A DNA stretch of 64,000 nt from Diphasiastrum complanatum (GCA_029204225.1 CM055111.1:17841019-17905018), one strand, 5' to 3'. Positions 35,481 to 48,930 are shown, numbered from the stretch's first letter. Numbers and translations are program-made. The notes: generated by a model from the sequence alone, not told the origin.

Positions 35481-37221
35481 TACTGAGGGATCAAATTGAA
35501 GAAGTCGTTCAATCCGTGCTCGTATAGCTAATGGTTGTAAAACCGGTAAGATTGGTTTTGGATGCATTTTGAACACAATCGCCATGATGCTCGTAATGGT
35601 AAACTAGCGGGTAATCAAGTAAATGTCCTTCAAGATTGGCTAACTGAAGTAATCCATTGTTAAAAACTTCTATGACTTTATAAGTCCCATCCATCTAGTA
35701 TGTAATTTCTCAGGAAACAACATGTCTCTGTTATCATACAGAAGCACGTAGTCCCCTTGATTGATTTTTATTTTTTTAATGGATTGGTCAAAAATTTCTT
35801 TTCTTTTAATCTGAACTCGTTTAGTCTCGATTGATGAAAAACGACGATCATCCTCCAGTTGCGTCAAAGATATCATTCACTCCCGGAGACTATCGTGTTC
35901 ATCCATTCGCTCTTCATTACTAATGCGAAACGTCGGAACTTCAAATTCTATTGGTAATATGGGATGCATCCCATACACAAGATAGTATGGAGTCTGCCTA
36001 GTTGTAATCTTTTCGGTAGTTCTATATGTCCATAAGACAGAAGGTAACTTCTGATCCCAATCAGAAGAATGTGTTTCCGTTACTTATTCAAAATCTTACA
36101 CAAGATTCCGTTTGCCCGCTCCATAAGCCGATTCGCTTTTGGATTATATGGAGTGGTTTGTTGATGCGTAATAGAAAATTATGACAACATGGCCTCGATG
36201 ATTTGATTAAGGAAATGGGTTTCCCTATCGCTAATGAGTTCTAAGGGACATCCATATTATGTGATAATGTTTTGGAATAAAAACTTTGCTACAGTCTTAG
36301 CATCATTTTTAGCTATGGCTTTGGCCTCTACCATCGTGGTAGCATAGTCCGTAGCAACGAAAATGTAACGTCGACGAGTTTTACGAGTGATCGGTTTGAT
36401 AGGCCCTACAAAATCTATCCCCCACTTCTCAAAAGGTGCTAAGGGAATAATTGGAGTAAGTGGCCAATGTGTCGTGAAGCTGGGTTTTCCCATCCTCTGA
36501 CATGCATCACATTTAACTGGTATTCCTATTAAATAGTCCATCGACCAAGCAAATACGTTTTGGTATTTTTGTAAAAGTAATATATATTCTTCACATTCCT
36601 AGTTCGATTGGTGTTTATATAAATTCAAAATTTTATCTTTGTTAATTTTTATTTCTACATAATATGTTTTATCTACCATCCCTTCGGTCAGGCTTGCTTT
36701 GGTTCCACCCAAAACTTCCCTCGACTCGGATGTTGTTGGTATTTCCTCATCCTCATCAATCTCATAGCATTTTATGAAATTGATCCAGGATTCAGCAGGT
36801 CTGCTCACCCCATCTCAAAAGGTGACCACCTATTGGACTAGCTGTGAGAACGCCTGGAAAAAAATATTTGTTTCCACCCAAATAATATTGAATACGATGG
36901 TGTATCTACTGGGTTTTTTAACCGTTTTCGGTACTAATTGACTGTACCAAATCCTAACCTGCTTCCGCAGAAGACCTGGAAAAATTCTAACTTTGTCTTC
37001 GTTTGTATGTTTTTTATTTGCTATAGTAATAGATTCAAATTGAGACAAATAACTGTCCGCATCTTCAGATGATGATCCTTGAAGAAACCGTATCTGATTT
37101 TTGTAGATGTGGGTGGCGCTGGGTCAGCCATATTATCAGGTGGTGGTGAACTAGGTGGACTTGGAGGACTAGGAGGATTAGGATCTAGACTACGCTCAGA
37201 TGAACTTATAAGGTATAACAT
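35403..37221 (-). mobile_element. Ty3/gypsy element (Gypsy-1), broken
   Basis: Minus-strand parts: a Pro/Ser-rich leader into gag (37221 to 36830, with KVRIFPGLLRKQVRIWYSQL), the segment before RT (near 36560-36700, LLLQKYQNVFAWSM), integrase zinc and core (36257-36541: CDACQRMGKPS, KWGIDFVGPI, FVATDYATTMVEAKA), and an integrase C-terminal region (35509-35876). No LTRs, primer site or complete RT are seen. It is heavily broken. Confidence 0.75.
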
Positions 37222-37662
37222 TGGTTTATAATTTTGTTATTGTAATATTTTTTCTAAAATACAAGATGTAAAAGTTTGAGATAGCATTTTTTTTCTTCAA
37301 TGTAAATATATCATTTGGAATTCCTTTCAGAATACCATTGAAATAGATTCCTTTACAATGAGACATGGAGGACTTCACGAGGGATCAGCTGTTGGGCAAA
37401 ATGAATTGTCGCTCACCCATAACTTGAAAAGTTCTGTAAATAGTAAAATTTGTATATATTATTCAAGTTATAGTCCATTTTTTGCCACTGTTATAATGGC
37501 AATTAAGGCCTTATCTATTTGCTTAGGAGGCCATAATTACTCAAGAGGAACATTCAAAATTGTTTTTGTTAAGAGGGATCTAGCCATTAAAATATTGGGT
37601 TATGTCATTGGAAATACAACAAAAAGATCATCTTCAATGGCCCTTTATTCAGCTTACATTAT
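37222..37662. other. Short unassigned stretch
   Basis: AT-rich, between Gypsy-1 gag and a plus-strand copia fragment; no feature recognised. Confidence 0.4.
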
Positions 37663-37960
37663 TTGGAGGAGGAGATCTACATGAGGCAACCCGAGGGCTT
37701 CATCAAGGAAAAGCATGAAGGAAAGGTGTATTTTTTGAAGAAGAGCCTTTATGGGCTCAAGCAAGCACCTAGAGCATGGTCCTCTAGGCTAAACTCTTTT
37801 CTCATGTCCATCAATTTTGTATTGAGTGCATATGATCCATCATTGTATATAAGAGTTCATGACGGTAAAATCATTATTCTTATATTGTATGTAGATGACA
37901 TTATTTTGAGTGGTAATGATCTAGATGGAATTAGAGATGTAAAAATTACTTTGTCAAGAT
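37663..37960 (+). mobile_element. Copia reverse transcriptase fragment, plus strand
   Basis: Encodes IYMRQPEGFIKE, KKSLYGLKQAPRAWSSRL and LYVDDIILSGND, the core copia RT blocks with the YVDD site. It runs directly into repeat R copy 2. Confidence 0.88.
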
Positions 37961-38440
37961 CCACAAGAGTAATTATATACTTGCTTAACAATCTATCAAA
38001 AAACTAGTCAACAAAATCTTGATCTAGATTGGCAATTTGACAAATAACAAGCATTGATAATCAAATCAAAGATCAAGAACATAGATCTGAGCCCACATGT
38101 GTGAAGGGCAGCCTGTTGTACTGCCTGTAGACAGTGTTTGAAGTGTACTAAGTGTTGGTTTCATTTGGATCAAAGAAAAACAATGTACATAGAGAGCAAA
38201 TCCGAGATTGCCAATGTGCTCCAAAATTAATCTATCTTCTCACTATGGAGAAATGGAATACATAGCAAAACTCACTTCCTTTGTAAAGTTAGGTGAATTT
38301 CCAGCATGTAATAAGGAAGTTAACTCATCCTTTTTGCCCTAAAATGAAACCCTAGTCTATTTAGTAGAGTCACGCTTGGTAGATAGCTAGTTGGTTAGAA
38401 TCTCATCATAAATCAAGGTCTAGATCATATAAAGTAGGAG
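37958..38440 (+). repeat. Dispersed LTR-like repeat R, copy 2
   Basis: Same orientation as copy 1 (31275-31690). Shares TTGCTTAACAATC, CCAATGTGCTCCAAAA, CTATCTTCTCACTATGG and CCCTAAAATGAAACCCTAG. Its left edge joins the copia RT fragment. Confidence 0.7.
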
Positions 38441-38459
38441 TATCTTCCAAATATACACA

Positions 38460-40547
38460 ACCACTTATTTTGACTCAAGATAACCTACTTTAGGAGTAGA
38501 TTTTCACGTGGCACTTTGGCCATACATGTGTAAAATTCGAGTACTTCTCCTATTCTCTTGTGTTACTGAAACAATATCTTTCCAAATACAATAAGTGATA
38601 CTGGATTCTTTGCAAGTGTGATTGGATACGAATATCCTTGCTTTAGCACCTCCAATTGATGGCTTATTAGGAACATTTCCTGACTTTCCAGACAATTTCT
38701 CAGTTTTTTCAATTGTGACATTTCCTTTATGTAATCATGTTTTTCAAAGAACTTCTTCCAACTTTTTGATAGCTGATTTAGACAAGGACTCTGGTTTTGT
38801 ATTCCAAGCAAATAGAATGTGAAGATTAATAAGTTTCTCAATCACATGTACCTCACATGTACCTCAACATGCAATGTGCATATATGAACATATTTCAGTG
38901 GAATTGGCAAAACACCTTTCAGATTTGGATCTTCTACTTCTCTTGTTGGGCCATTGTTTGCTCATCCCAAACTCATATCGTAGCAATTCTTCACGCACTA
39001 AATACAAAGATGCTTTGATGTTGCCCCATGAGAGACATTATACATACATTTTAGTGTTTTTAAATAGCTTGCAAGATGCCATTGGATTTGAAAACATCCA
39101 TGATTTTCCACTGTAAGTTTCTGACCCTCCAAATGTCCCTTTATAATTTTGCCATAATTTGTACGCGAAAATATCCATGAGAGAACATTATGATCCTCTT
39201 TCAAAACCTGTAGAAAAGCAAGTAATGTATGCTGCATTAATCATGTATTCAAAAATAGAAGTGTACCTAAAAAAATTGAATAGAAATATGTAAAATGTAC
39301 CTAGAATGCAACTATCCACCATATGTGATTTTCTGAGTGAACACTAAATGTGCTATCATTGGTATCTGATATTTGATTCATCAAAGTGACACTCACCTAT
39401 TCTAGCTTTTGACCTTTGATGATTCCAGATTTGTCTAGTTTCATCACAATAATCAACTTTCCATTTGTTTAATGTCATGTAGTTCATAGAATCAAATAAT
39501 GTATTTTAAGACATTTTCAACATCAAGGAAGATATTGTTGCAATTGTTGTATTTAAGTTCACCACTTTCAAATTTGTATAAATCATTTATATGAAATGGT
39601 TGGCCAACAACCTTGAACATTCCCTTGTTGGAATAATTTCTTGCTAATGTTACTCGATATGGACGAGGAAGATATGTTTTCTGAATTTCCACTTGAGCAA
39701 ATGCTTCTTGAATTATTCTGAAAAATGCAGAATAACCATTTTGCTAATTCCAGCCTAATCACGTGCACCTTGTATCACATTTGCATCCAATTAAGTTTGA
39801 TTCTTACTCAAAACTATCTGTGTAATTTCATTTTCCATTTTTTGAAATCAATCATTTTCCATCATTGCTCTTGTTGACTTTCTTGGGAGAACATGACTTA
39901 AAGATTCTCCAATGCATGATCGATTTTTGAAATAGTCCTTTGCAACTAAGCATGATCCGCAACACACATATCAAAGCCATATGATGTTTAGTCAGCAATA
40001 AAATTGATAATGCAATTGAAACAAACCAAAATTAAATAAAAATATACAACTAAAATAAAAAAATTATAATCTAACATACTTGAATGTCCGAATTCTTTTT
40101 TTCTGATTGCCGCTATGTAAAGATAAACCATCAATGTTCCTCTTCATTACTCTTTTTCGTTTCTTTTTCATCACTGTCTTTCTTGATCATTTTCACATCA
40201 ACAATTGATTTTAAACTTTCGGATCACAACTTCTCCAATGATTCTGACATATCTTGGTTTTTGATTTCTGAAGACTTGTTATTGTAGTATTCAACTCCGA
40301 TATAACATGCTTGAGTGCAATGTTTTCATTACTAGATTGTTGCACATAATATTGCAATTGTTCATTAGCACACTGCAAATGTTGATTGAGACTCAACAAT
40401 TTGCATCATGCAAGGCAATGTCATGCAACCTTTGACAATATTCAAGTAATCCATTGTTTCCTTCACATACAAATCTGAGAAGATTACTAACGGACTTAAA
40501 ATCTGGACATAAGCTGGTATCTGGATCTTCAGGATAATTGATCCATA
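38460..40547 (-). pseudogene. Unrecognised decayed multi-exon coding stretch
   Basis: Five separate minus-strand patches look protein-coding and are in a consistent order: near 40400-40550 (SHIWINYPEDPDTSLCPDF), 40211-40399 (a Gln/Asn-rich coiled coil, LNQHLQCANEQLQYYVQQSS), about 39800-39960 (KNRSCIGESLSHVLPRKS), 39492-39692 (YLPRPYRVTLARNYSNKGMF then HINDLYKFESGELKY), and 38998-39237 (VLSWIFSRTNYGKIIKGHLE). Gaps between them could be introns. It is bounded by repeat R and a copia LTR. No retroelement motif is present. I do not know the family; a decayed host nuclear protein gene is possible. Confidence 0.35.
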
Positions 40548-41050
40548 TGTGAGAAATTTCAACTAGTTTCGCTATTTTGGTCACATTTGTATGTTTGGCA
40601 ATTGAGGCCAATTTTCATATTAGACTTAGAGTTTGACTTTTCAAAGTTATATTGGTATAAATTCATTTGAATAAACACTTTTTGAAAGTGTGGGAAAGTG
40701 TAGTACACGATTTATAGTAGATTCAAATTTGAGTAGTAGAGACATTGAATATAGTCACATAAATAGTAGGGTTTTTTTATTATGGAGGAAAACCAAAGTT
40801 TGAAATTATGTTTGGACCTACTATAAAAGGATGTAGCTCATGGAAAGAGACACACACTCTCTCTCTCTCTCTCTCTCTCTTATCTCATTTCATGCTTATA
40901 CATGGTTCTCTTGGGTCCATCCATCCATTGGTGCACTATATTGGTGATATCTTGCAATCTTGTGTGCAGAATGCTTATTTTATGCTATTTTCGGATCCAC
41001 ACTATTAGTCGATATTTTTTCACGGAAAATCGGACTAATGTTGAGATTTC
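40548..41050 (+). repeat. Copia-1-type LTR, plus orientation, lone
   Basis: Starts TGTGAGAAATTTCAACTAG and follows the reverse complement of the Copia-1 LTR (TAGACTTAGAG, AATAAACACTTTTTGAAAGTG, TATA-like CTATAAAAGGATGTAGCTC near 40820, CTCATTTCATGCTTATACATG). The last part is diverged and the right edge is approximate. It is a solo or truncated LTR, older than the Copia-1 pair. A (CT)n run at about 40857-40880 lies within it. Confidence 0.75.
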
Positions 41051-41190
41051 TTTTCTCAAAACTGTAAAAAATCGACATCTAAAACCCGGTTATTAGCAAA
41101 AAATCAGCATATAGTTGCCTCTATAAAAGTGTCCCAGCCTGTCCCTAAAGTGGCTAGACATGTTATAGTAGAATTTTGTCACGGTCTCAA
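41051..41190. other. Left flank of Gypsy-2 with target site
   Basis: Unassigned sequence ending in CTCAA (41186-41190), which is repeated at 49753-49757 after Gypsy-2. Confidence 0.7.
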
Positions 41191-41967
41191 TGTGGGGTCG
41201 AAGGTCTTTCGTAGTATAGCCCTTCCGCCTTCAACAAAGGTTAGATCACTAGATAGGTGCCTAAATATGCATAGATGCTACTTTTAGTTAATTTCCTACT
41301 TTCTCCCTTAACTCTACTCACCACTATACTACTCCTCTACACTAACATTCAGCATAGTTTTGGTTGAAGGGAAGGGATGGAGAAGAAGAGATTGAGAAGA
41401 GAAGAGAAAGAGAGAGAAAGAGAGTGAGGGTGGAGGTTAGCTCAAATGCTCCTTATGCTTGCTAATGGAAAAACATTCACTATGGCAAACAATAAAACAT
41501 GGAAATAGAAAACAATAGAAAAGACAACCAAGAGCAATAGCAAGTAGTGAATAGAAAATGAGGATGCTTCTCTTCCAAAAATGATAGAGTTTCCTCCTCA
41601 TTAAGCATGAAAATAGTGTACAAATGGTGCCTTTTTATAAAATGGGGAAGGCCCTTGCCTCTCAATCTTATTGGCTAATATTCACAATAATCCTAACCAT
41701 TCATCTTGGACCCAACTTGATCCAAGGGTCCACAAAAAGTACATTGGAAATCACAAGATTCATGTGAGTCCCAATTTGGACCCAACTCTAAAAAGTGGTT
41801 TTTAAGTTTAAAAATGACATTGGGCCTCTAGTTTTATTTTAATTACAAGGCCCATTATTTTATTTACAACTTCAATTGCATGCTCATTGGGCCATGGGCT
41901 TATACACGCAAGATGCATTTTATTAGAGTTTTTATTTATTTACACTTTGTTGGGAATACCCCCAACA
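41191..41967 (-). repeat. Gypsy-2 LTR, left (3' LTR)
   Basis: 777 bp, matching 48931-49752. On the minus strand it begins TGTTGGGGGTATTCCCAACA, itself an imperfect palindrome. A TATA-like TTTTATAAAAAGG lies near 41630-41645 (minus strand). Confidence 0.92.
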
Positions 41968-43085
41968 GGACTCATGACCTGAAGTAGTGCCAATCCCTCG
42001 GCACTCTGCCGGTTTAGTAGAGCGTTCTCTTGGACCGCCTCTGGTGGATGAGATATCCCGTAACGTCTTCCATGAAGTTGAGATGGTCTAGTTTCTTCAA
42101 GTCCTTTGTGGATCACGAAAAATTCATCCAACAGGACCTTGATGGTCTCGTTGATGAAATGGCTTCCGCGATCACTAACTAGTTCCACCGGGTACCGGAA
42201 GCGCACAATGATATTTTCATAAAGGAACTTGGCAGTGATCCTAGCGTCTGTTACTCGTACTGCCTTGGCTTCGACCCATTTGGTGAGGTAGTCTGTGGCT
42301 ATGATTATGTATCGAGCCTGGGAACTCCTTGCTGCAGGGTGAATTGGACCAATATAATCCAATCCCCATTTTTTGAATAGTGCTTGGGCTAAGACTGGGT
42401 GCAGTAGATCATAGTTAAATCTCATTAATCTTCTTGCCCTTTGGCACACATCGCACTTTTTAAAGTATTCCTCTATGTCTTTATGAATCGTTGGCCACCA
42501 ACATCCTGATTGCAGGATCTCGCAAACTATAATGTCAGATGCAAAATGACCTCCACCCATGCCTTCATGTGAAAGTGAAATGATCTGGGTGGTATCATGA
42601 AGAAGAATACACCGCCGAAGAATTTCGTCTGGACCTCTTCGGTACAACTGGCCGACAATCAGTTGATAAGGTCTAGCTTTCAAGATCGATTTTCGCTGTT
42701 TCACCTTTGGTAGTGATTTGTCTGGTTGGCCCCAGATTAGATATTCAACAATGTCAGTAGCCCATTCTGGTACTGTATCCATGTAAAATAAGGCAGCATC
42801 TGCCAGCTCATCATCGGGTTGGGTTGCAATCTCCTTTCCCTTGATTCGTGACACATGATCTGCCATGTAGTGTTGTTTTCCCTTGCAAACTACTATCTGA
42901 AAATCAAATTCCAACAACAACAGGAGCCATCTGGTGATTCTCATGTTGCAAGTTTTATTAACGAGATATAGCAAGGGTTGATGGTCCGTATAAAAAGCAA
43001 AATGTGTGGCCATCAAATAGTGTCGAAACTTCTTAACCGCATAGATCATTGCCAGTGCTTCTCGCTCTGTGGTTGAATAGTTCAT
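41968..43085 (-). pseudogene. Gypsy-2 RNase H and integrase part
   Basis: Shows RNase H blocks (YSTTEREALAMIYAVKKFRH, FYTDHQPLLYLV), the integrase zinc region (CDVCQRARRL) and core (WGLDYIGPIHP, IIATDYLTKWVEAKAV, ELVSDRGSHF). The frame runs to the LTR edge. Confidence 0.9.
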
Positions 43086-43149
43086 TTTGGTATCACTGAG
43101 TTGTCGGCTTGCAAATCGGATTGGAAAATTCTTTTTGTGCTTACCTGGC

Positions 43150-44270
43150 TGGGTTAAGACTGCTCCAACTGCATACTTCGATGCGCCGTATGCACATGGA
43201 ACTCAATGGACCAATTGGGTGGTCGTAGGATTGGTGGTGAGACCAATGCATCCTTAATCTTCTGGAAAGCCTTTAGAGCTTCCTCATTCCAATGTGGATC
43301 CGTTGTGAGCTTGTAAATTGGTTTGGCTAACTCCGCAAAATCAAGAATAAAGATCCTATAATAGTTAGCATGACCCATGAAAATGTAGACCTCGCAGATC
43401 GTCCCCGGTGGTGGTAGATCAACAATGATTCTGATCTTTGATAGATCTGTGGCGATCCCGTGTATTGACACTATATGGCCGAGTATCAAGCCATGTGTCA
43501 CCCAGAATTGACACTTTTCTAGATTCAGGGAGATCTGGTATTTGCGACATTTTTGTAGCACCTTCTCCAAATTGGATAAGTGTTCTGAAATTGGTCCATG
43601 CACGCACAGATCATCCAAGAAAATTTTTAGAAATTTTTGCAAATAATCTTTGATCGTGTGCATGACTCGTTGGAAAGTGCTTGGGGCATTGCAAAGTTCG
43701 AATTGCATCACTTTATAGTCATAAGTTATCATTCCGTGGCGAATGCTATCTTGTGATGGTACTGGGGGGCTATTTTCACCTGGTTGTAGCTGCTGAAGCC
43801 ATCCAGAAAACTATAGGCTTCGTCGCCAGCTACTCTATCAAGGACACTTTCAGTAAATGGGAAAGGAAAATGGTCCTTCTTGGTGACTGCATTAAGTGCC
43901 TTCAGATTCACACAGATATGCATTTTGACATTCTTCTTGGGTACTATAACTATCGATGATACCCATTCCGTGTGCTCGATTTTGTAAATTAAAACTGCAT
44001 TCATAAGTTTTTGCAACTCTTGCTTGATCAGTTATGTATAATTCGGGTTGCAGTGGTAGTAACGGCTTACCTTGGGGACTGCTCCGTCCACCAAAGGTAT
44101 GGTGTGCTGGACTACTGTTGGCAGAATGCCCTTTAGATCACTATAGCTCCAGGCAAAACAGTCTTTATATTTCACCAACAAGGATCGCAATCTCTTGAAC
44201 TGCGTGGGTGTTAACTGCTCTCCCACATGCACTATCCTTTCTTCTTCTCCTGGTTCCGCAAGATTCATCG
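43150..44270 (-). pseudogene. Gypsy-2 reverse transcriptase part
   Basis: RT blocks seen: KYKDCFAWSYSDLKGILP, RVAGDEAYSFLDGFSSYNQV, MQFELCNAPSTFQRVM and KIFLDDLCVHG. The residues at the FLDD site are those of a Ty3/gypsy-type RT (usual form Y/F-x-D-D). Confidence 0.88.
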
Positions 44271-44704
44271 GCTGTGTTCACGCAGGTCCCTCGAAGACTT
44301 GTTACGCTGGTGCCTAACTTTGATCAGATTCTCGTTGGGCTTGAGGCATCATGATTACCACATCATCCAATGTATAATTCTTGAAAGTATCAGGCATCTC
44401 ATGAACTGAAGCTCGTTGAGATTCCTCTTTCAGCATATTGATCTTGGCCCGACTAGTCATTTTTTTATTTTCTGTCATCTTTGTAGAAGATGATGTTGTA
44501 TATGAGTCAAAACTTGATTGACTTCAAGGAATCCAACACCTTCTTCTTGCTCTTTTTTGTCATTTTGATGGGTCGATCCTTGTTGTCTTTCTTTGGGACT
44601 GCTATGACATTCGCCTCATGGTTGCGAATATCAACATCTACTGTAGCTATTGCCTCTTCGGGTAGGTCACTCCATCGGATCACCTGGTTGTAGCGTTGCT
44701 TCAA

Positions 44705-46432
44705 CTAATTCTTCTTATTTGCAGGTGTCTTGGGTGGTTCGATCCTTGAGACTTTCGCCATAGCAGACCTTTGTGGTGGTTGAGCTGGTACCTTCTTGGT
44801 TCCATAATGATCTGGGTCCATGTGGTGTAGGACTTGTTCATCAGTCAACTCAATTTCCTTATTATAAGTTAGAGCATGTTGCCAAAGGACTAGATCATCG
44901 TCCACTGGGTTCTCAATCGGATCCGCTGACAACCATGCTACGTTTATCATATTCACTCCAAATGTAATTGGTGTGTCCATAGTGTAACATTTGGGTGAAG
45001 ATGTAATCGGTTCTGGATCTGATTCATATTGACATGCTTGGTAGTCAATGGTTGCTAATGCATCCGTCCATCTTATGACATCCATCTCTAAATGATAGTG
45101 ATATTCCTTGGCTGGCCTTGGCCGGTCAATCTTATGATCTGTCGTGGATGATCCGTCATCAGCTTTGGTTGCAATAGGTTTCACCGCCCATGTGGTTGGA
45201 TCTACCTTTACAGCCTGTTCTTTGTTCTCGAAGGTGAGTTTCCCTATACCCCAGTTCTGTACTACTTGCGCAACCCTCAACCATGGTCTTCCCAGTAAAA
45301 TACGGTATGCAAATGGAGATTCAGGTATATCCATGACCACAAAAGTAATCACATAATGCATGTCTGCTATCTTTACGGGAATATCAGCAACTACACCTTT
45401 TGGTTTCACACATGATTGATCTGCTAGCTTGATGGCGAATCTGGCTGGCTTCAATCCTTGTAATTCTCATTTTTCGTACAAAGTAGTGGAGATCAGATTG
45501 ACGCCTGATCCTCCATCTACCACTGCCGCCTCGTCCTCGTATCTCTTGTGTTTGATTGGCAAAGTGATGTTGTGTTCTTCACTTTCCCATGCTGCTCCGA
45601 TGTGGAGGACGTTACTTGTTTCATCATAGCCCGCACAATAGATGGGCTCAGGCGCTACTGGCTCCTCATCCGCCTTGGCCCATTCAGCTAAAAGGCTTTT
45701 CGCTTGTGGTGCAATCCGCAGTAGATCCCCGAGGGGTAAACTAACGTGGCTTGACAGCAAGAGTGTGAGCCTTTCAGTGCGTGGTTCCTCAGGCTCCACC
45801 ATGTGAAAAGGTGGTTCATGTTGGTGCAACTGATCATTCTGATCAGTGCGCAGTGGCGAGCCTATTTGCAGATCCCGTTCGACTCTGACTGGAGGTTCTG
45901 TGGGATTGTTTCGTTCTTGCTCTTTTTCCTCCTCTTGTGCTTTTTGTACCCAGTGTCTTATTTTCTGGTATTGTCTTCTCTCTTCCCTCACATTTGGATA
46001 TGGTGCTGAAGTTGAGGGTTGGTCGTCAGTGACCGATGGTGGTGGTGAGGGAGCCACTTCCTTCCTCTTCTGTGCTCGCGTAACAGCTAACACAGGAGCG
46101 TAGTCGTGTCGTCCTTTCGATGGCATCCCTACTGAAACTACTGATTGCTGTATGACAATGAGGTTAAGAGGTGCATTGGTTCTAGGTTTAAATGGACAAT
46201 TCTTGAAACAATGTCCATAACTGCAATCCCGGTAGGAGGTTGTATATTGTCCTTTGTAGGGACATTCTGCAATTTTGTGTCCCTTGCCGCACCCGTAGCA
46301 GCCATAATTTCTTCCACCTTCACGTTGAGTTTGAACTGCATAGGCTGAAACATATTCATTCATGGCAGGATCCATAAATGGTTCATCTGGTCTGTACGAC
46401 TGTTGCTGCTCAAGTTGAGGTGATATTTGCAA
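44705..46432 (-). pseudogene. Gypsy-2 zinc knuckle and protease part
   Basis: A Cys/His cluster at about 46190-46320 (CYGCGKGHKIAECPYKGQ), a Pro/Gln/Glu-rich spacer, then an aspartic-protease-like stretch (VVDGGSGVNLISTTLYE, followed by ILLGRPWLR). The usual DSGA is represented here by DGGS. Confidence 0.82.
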
Positions 46433-46865
46433 TTCTTGTTCTACTGCTGTCAGGTTTACATGGGCACTTGTTGATTGGCTGGCCCTGGTGGAGTAGGTAA
46501 GGCCATGCGTTGTGGTTGATTGGGTGTGCCATATCTTGGTGCCACGTTAGATGCCCCTTGATGATAAGGATAAGAAGTTGATAAGGACTTCTCTTCTATT
46601 GAACAACCTTGGGGTTAAACGGGCAAAATACCGTATCGTGCAATGTTGCATTGCACAGATGGTAGAATCTATGTGTCAGTCTCATATTTTGCTTTAGGAC
46701 TAAACACTCATTCGCTGTATGGTTTTGCATGCATACTGAACACCATACATTTTCTCATCGAGGATACTGCAGCTGGGTTGGTTCCGGTTGATGTGGAGTT
46801 ACTGCTACAGTTCCTTGTAAGGCCTTCAGTTTCTGGTCAAACTGCGCCGTAAGTTGCTCCATCTG

Positions 46866-47830
46866 CTATTTTTGTAATTTTATCATTTGCTCCAACAACA
46901 GTTTTGTGGATAGAACGGATGCGTTTGATGATGATGATGCGATTGAGGGAGTAGGAGTGTGGGTGGAAGGATATTCATCGTCAGATCCCTCATCCTCTTC
47001 CCTGATGGCATCTTCCATAGCTTTTTGTAGAGTAGCATACTGCTCTCGTCTTTTCAGTTCTCTTCTGATGCTTCGTGGTAAACCGGCTAGGAACCACATG
47101 ATCACCGCATGATCGAGAGTCAGGGCTGCACTACACTCGGGTCTTAGATGTTTGACCCGTTCAATATAGTCCCGGACCCTTTCTCGTTTTCCCATCTTGA
47201 CTTTGCTTAGCAGGAGAAACGGGTCTTCCAGGAACTTTCTTGGTTTAAAGCGCGTAATGAGAGCCGCTTTAACTGCTTCCCAAGTGGATTTCTCTTCCTT
47301 CGACAAGTTGAAAAACCAATCATGATCCACTGCAAGTAAGGACATAGGGAATAGCATCAGCTTCTCTACAGGTGTCCGTTCACCGTAGATTTCACAAGCT
47401 TGCTTGTAGATTTGGAGGAATCGGATGGGATATGAGGATACGTCGTATTTTGGTATCTCCATCCGTGGTGCTATTCAAACTGCATGCAAGGGTGCGATAG
47501 GTACGGGTTGGCCCATTGGATCCATTGGTGCTGGTTTCGGTTCTGCCTCTTGTTGCACAGCTGCTAATCTGGGAAGGTGTGGTGTCTGATTTGCTATCCT
47601 TAGTGCTATTGATCATCCCGATCTCAGATTCTTCCGATGGTAGGTTCCAAAGTGATTGGATCTTGCTTATTCAATAGGATACAGTCTGGATCTTCAAGGA
47701 TCTGATTGATCTGATCGGCTGGAATGAATCTTAGGCCTTTTGCGGTGGTTTTTCCTTGATAGCTTTTTATTCCTTGCACTGATTGACCTGAGATTTTAAT
47801 CGTAGCTGGATCTGATGCAAATCTTTCCAC
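46866..47830 (-). pseudogene. Gypsy-2 gag part
   Basis: Retrotransposon gag motif region: WEAVKAALITRFKPRKF, RVRDYIERVKHLRPEC, and WFLAGLPRSIRRELKRRE. The N-terminal piece is at 47624-47830. Confidence 0.85.
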
Positions 47831-47839
47831 TGATCTGGT

Positions 47840-48910
47840 CTGCGAGGGTTATCTTCTGTGAGGGTTGGCTGTACGAGGGTTCTTTAGCTATGTTTGCAGG
47901 CAAAAAACTTGATACCTTTTAGATCTCTGGGAAGTAAATCTTGCAAGCTTCACAGTAGCTAGATATGGGTCAGATCTCACTATAGAATTCTCTGCAAGAG
48001 TTAACTCTCACAAGAAGTGAAAATTTCACTATCTACGAGGGTTCAAAATCACTTTTTGTGCTTGATCTTCACCAAATCTTCATACTAACTCTCGTAGGCC
48101 TCATCACTGATGTAATTTGACATTCTGAATCGATTGAGAGGGTTTGCGAGAGTTCTTACTGGAAGAATTTGCTGGATCTCCACTTTTTAGTGATTTTTTT
48201 GCACTTAAGTCCAATTTTTTGCTCACTGGAATCAAACTAACTCTCGCAAGTGTCCTGGTCTCACTGAGATGGAACTTCAGAATCCTCTACGAGAGTTCTT
48301 GACCACTGGAACTGAAAATTTCACTGTCTGCGAGAGATCACTAGTACTTTCCCATCTTTTTCTCACTGGGAACTCTTGCACAGGCACTTAATCATCAAAC
48401 TAACTCTCGCAAGCTTCTCTGTGTCTTGGTCTTACTGAGATGGAACTTCAGAGAGCTCTGCAAGAGTTCTTATGAGGATTTGAATTTTTTTGGATTTTTT
48501 TCAAGGGTTTTTTGAATTTTTTATGATTTTTCTCTAATTTTTACAATCTGCTTGGAACTAACTCTCGCAGGCTTCTATGCAGGTCTATGACAGTACCTTG
48601 GAGCTGCTGCTAGTCATGCAAGGGTTAATTCCCACTGATTCTGGAGATATAAAAATCTGAAGAGTTTTATTTTGGCTCTTTTCCCTCCAAAATACAGATT
48701 GGTGTGTTTTTTGAGTTTTTTGGATGATTGGTTCAAGCCCTTAGAGGTTGTTCAGGACCTCCTCTACCCTCTCACCTCCTCCGCTAGCTGTGAGTAGTCC
48801 AAACACAAAAAAATATAGAAAACTAACTCTAAACTCCCAAAAATCTACCTAAACTACTCTAAAAAACAAGAAAATAGCTAAAATGCAACTAAACTAGTTA
48901 GTGTAAACCT
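47840..48910 (-). repeat. Gypsy-2 leader with recurring CTCGCAAG motif
   Basis: The untranslated leader contains many copies of AACTCTCGCAAG and of its reverse form TGCGAGAGTT, along with repeated CACTGAGATGGAACTTCAGA (near 48265 and 48438). It forms a diffuse repeat field of about 1 kb in both orientations. Confidence 0.7.
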
Positions 48911-48930
48911 ATCCCAGGCAACGACGCCAC

